From NCBI GenBank assembly GCA_021808195.1, contig JAKBCE010000141.1, positions 1 to 6,384 on the forward strand: a DNA stretch of 6,384 nucleotides. The letters are read 5' to 3'. Positions 5,864 through 6,384 of the stretch are shown in pieces (the stretch's first letter is position 1; the number at the start of each line of letters is the position of its first letter). The stretch is from Pseudomonadota bacterium (GTDB lineage: Bacteria > Pseudomonadota > Gammaproteobacteria > Steroidobacterales > Steroidobacteraceae). Made by a program: the position numbers and the translations under genes. Below the pieces are notes generated by a model that was not told where the DNA came from, searched no databases, and worked only from the letters and a program-made list of their open reading frames with translations.

Positions 5864-6384
5864 CTACGCGCTCAGGCGCTGCGGGAGCTCGACCTGCGAC
5901 GGCACCAGCCGCTCGATGGCGCAGCAGGCCTGCTCGGTGATGCGCTGCGGATCCTCACAGAGGCAGGGACGGAGGATTTCGAGGATGCCGTGGTAGCCGT
6001 CCTGGATGGCGGCGAGCGTGATCTCCCGCTCCTGGTATTCCAGGTAATTGACCCAGTTCTCCGAAAAGATCCAGCTCACCTCGACGATCGAGCGCAACCG
6101 GCGCGGGTCCGCCGGCAGGTGCATCAGTCCGCGCAGCGCCAACGCCTGCATGAACTGCTCGATGACTTGAAGCCGCCGCTCGCGGTTCGCGACGTAGCGC
6201 TGGCGCAGTTGCGCATCCTGACGCAGCAACCCGGCGAGCTCGCGGTAGAAGAACCGGTACTTGACGATCAGCTGCAGCTGACGCACGAACATCGCCGCCA
6301 TGTGCTCGAGGGTCGGCGCGAGGTGGTCCCGGTACCAGCTGGCGTTCATCTCATCGACCGCGCATTGGTACAGCGCGAAGATGA
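5864..6384 (-). CDS. TetR/AcrR-family transcriptional regulator, N-terminus outside the window
   Basis: 172 residues are visible, ending at TAG (5864-5866). The frame is still open at the right edge, so the ATG at 6349 is internal and not the start. The first visible residues, IFALYQCAVDEM, read like the helix following a TetR HTH (typically YYHF-x-NK-x-x-IIFALY). The roughly 40-60 residues carrying the DNA-binding helices are therefore off the window. The rest is all-helical, with YRFFYRELAGLLRQDAQLRQ and later SWIFSENWVNYLEYQE. This resembles the ligand-binding domain of the Pfam group I recall as PF13972 (bacterial transcriptional repressor); that is from memory, not a search. It is co-directional with the cupin gene and separated by 92 nt full of dyad symmetry. 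Control of the downstream genes, and of itself, by a small ligand of this pathway is a reasonable inference. Confidence 0.85.
   Translation of the reverse strand, partial: IFALYQCAVDEMNASWYRDHLAPTLEHMAAMFVRQLQLIVKYRFFYRELAGLLRQDAQLRQRYVANRERRLQVIEQFMQALALRGLMHLPADPRRLRSIVEVSWIFSENWVNYLEYQEREITLAAIQDGYHGILEILRPCLCEDPQRITEQACCAIERLVPSQVELPQRLSA

Noticed and set aside
4551..5996. 481-codon open frame on the + strand
   Set aside because: It lies antisense to the CDGSH-cupin gene, both its flanks and the receptor N-terminus. Its translation is Arg/His-rich with no recognisable domain, as expected for a shadow frame in GC-rich DNA.
5864..6349. A 161-residue protein starting at ATG 6349
   Set aside because: The frame continues upstream to the window edge with IFALYQ-type TetR sequence, so this ATG is internal to a longer regulator.

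Overview
The window looks like part of a Gram-negative, GC-rich chromosome. A full-length TonB-dependent outer-membrane receptor with a signal peptide and a C-terminal Phe requires an outer membrane. The style of the proteins suggests Pseudomonadota, perhaps an oligotrophic gamma- or alphaproteobacterium rich in TonB receptors. There is no taxonomic marker here, so the lineage stays open.

All five genes lie on the minus strand and read from right to left with little space between them. In transcription order they are: (1) the C-terminal 172 residues of a TetR-type repressor, whose DNA-binding part lies beyond the right edge; (2) a 352-residue protein joining two CDGSH iron-sulfur motifs to two cupin domains, the first degenerate and the second with intact metal ligands; (3) a 798-residue TonB-dependent receptor; (4) a 466-residue amino-acid permease of the AAT type (APC superfamily), which starts 6 nt after the receptor's stop; (5) a class V PLP-dependent aminotransferase-fold enzyme cut by the left edge. 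The gaps between genes are 92, 53, 6 and 80 nt. No gene-free stretch exceeds 100 nt, and I see no tRNA, rRNA, mobile element or CRISPR array.

The 92-nt gap between the repressor gene and the CDGSH-cupin gene is the one clear regulatory region. It is almost filled by four consecutive inverted repeats. One lies directly against the cupin gene's start codon, and that start has no recognisable Shine-Dalgarno sequence. These are plausible operators for the adjacent TetR-family protein.

Read as a unit, the genes suggest an uptake and processing locus for an amino-acid-like or amine-containing compound. The receptor would carry the ligand across the outer membrane, the permease would carry it across the inner membrane, and the PLP enzyme and the Fe-S/cupin protein would act in the cytoplasm, under control of the TetR protein. 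The protein families are well supported by visible motifs. The substrate, the pathway and the role of the CDGSH-cupin fusion are inference. That fusion is the most unusual thing in the window: a [2Fe-2S]-type module and a possible mononuclear metal site on one chain.
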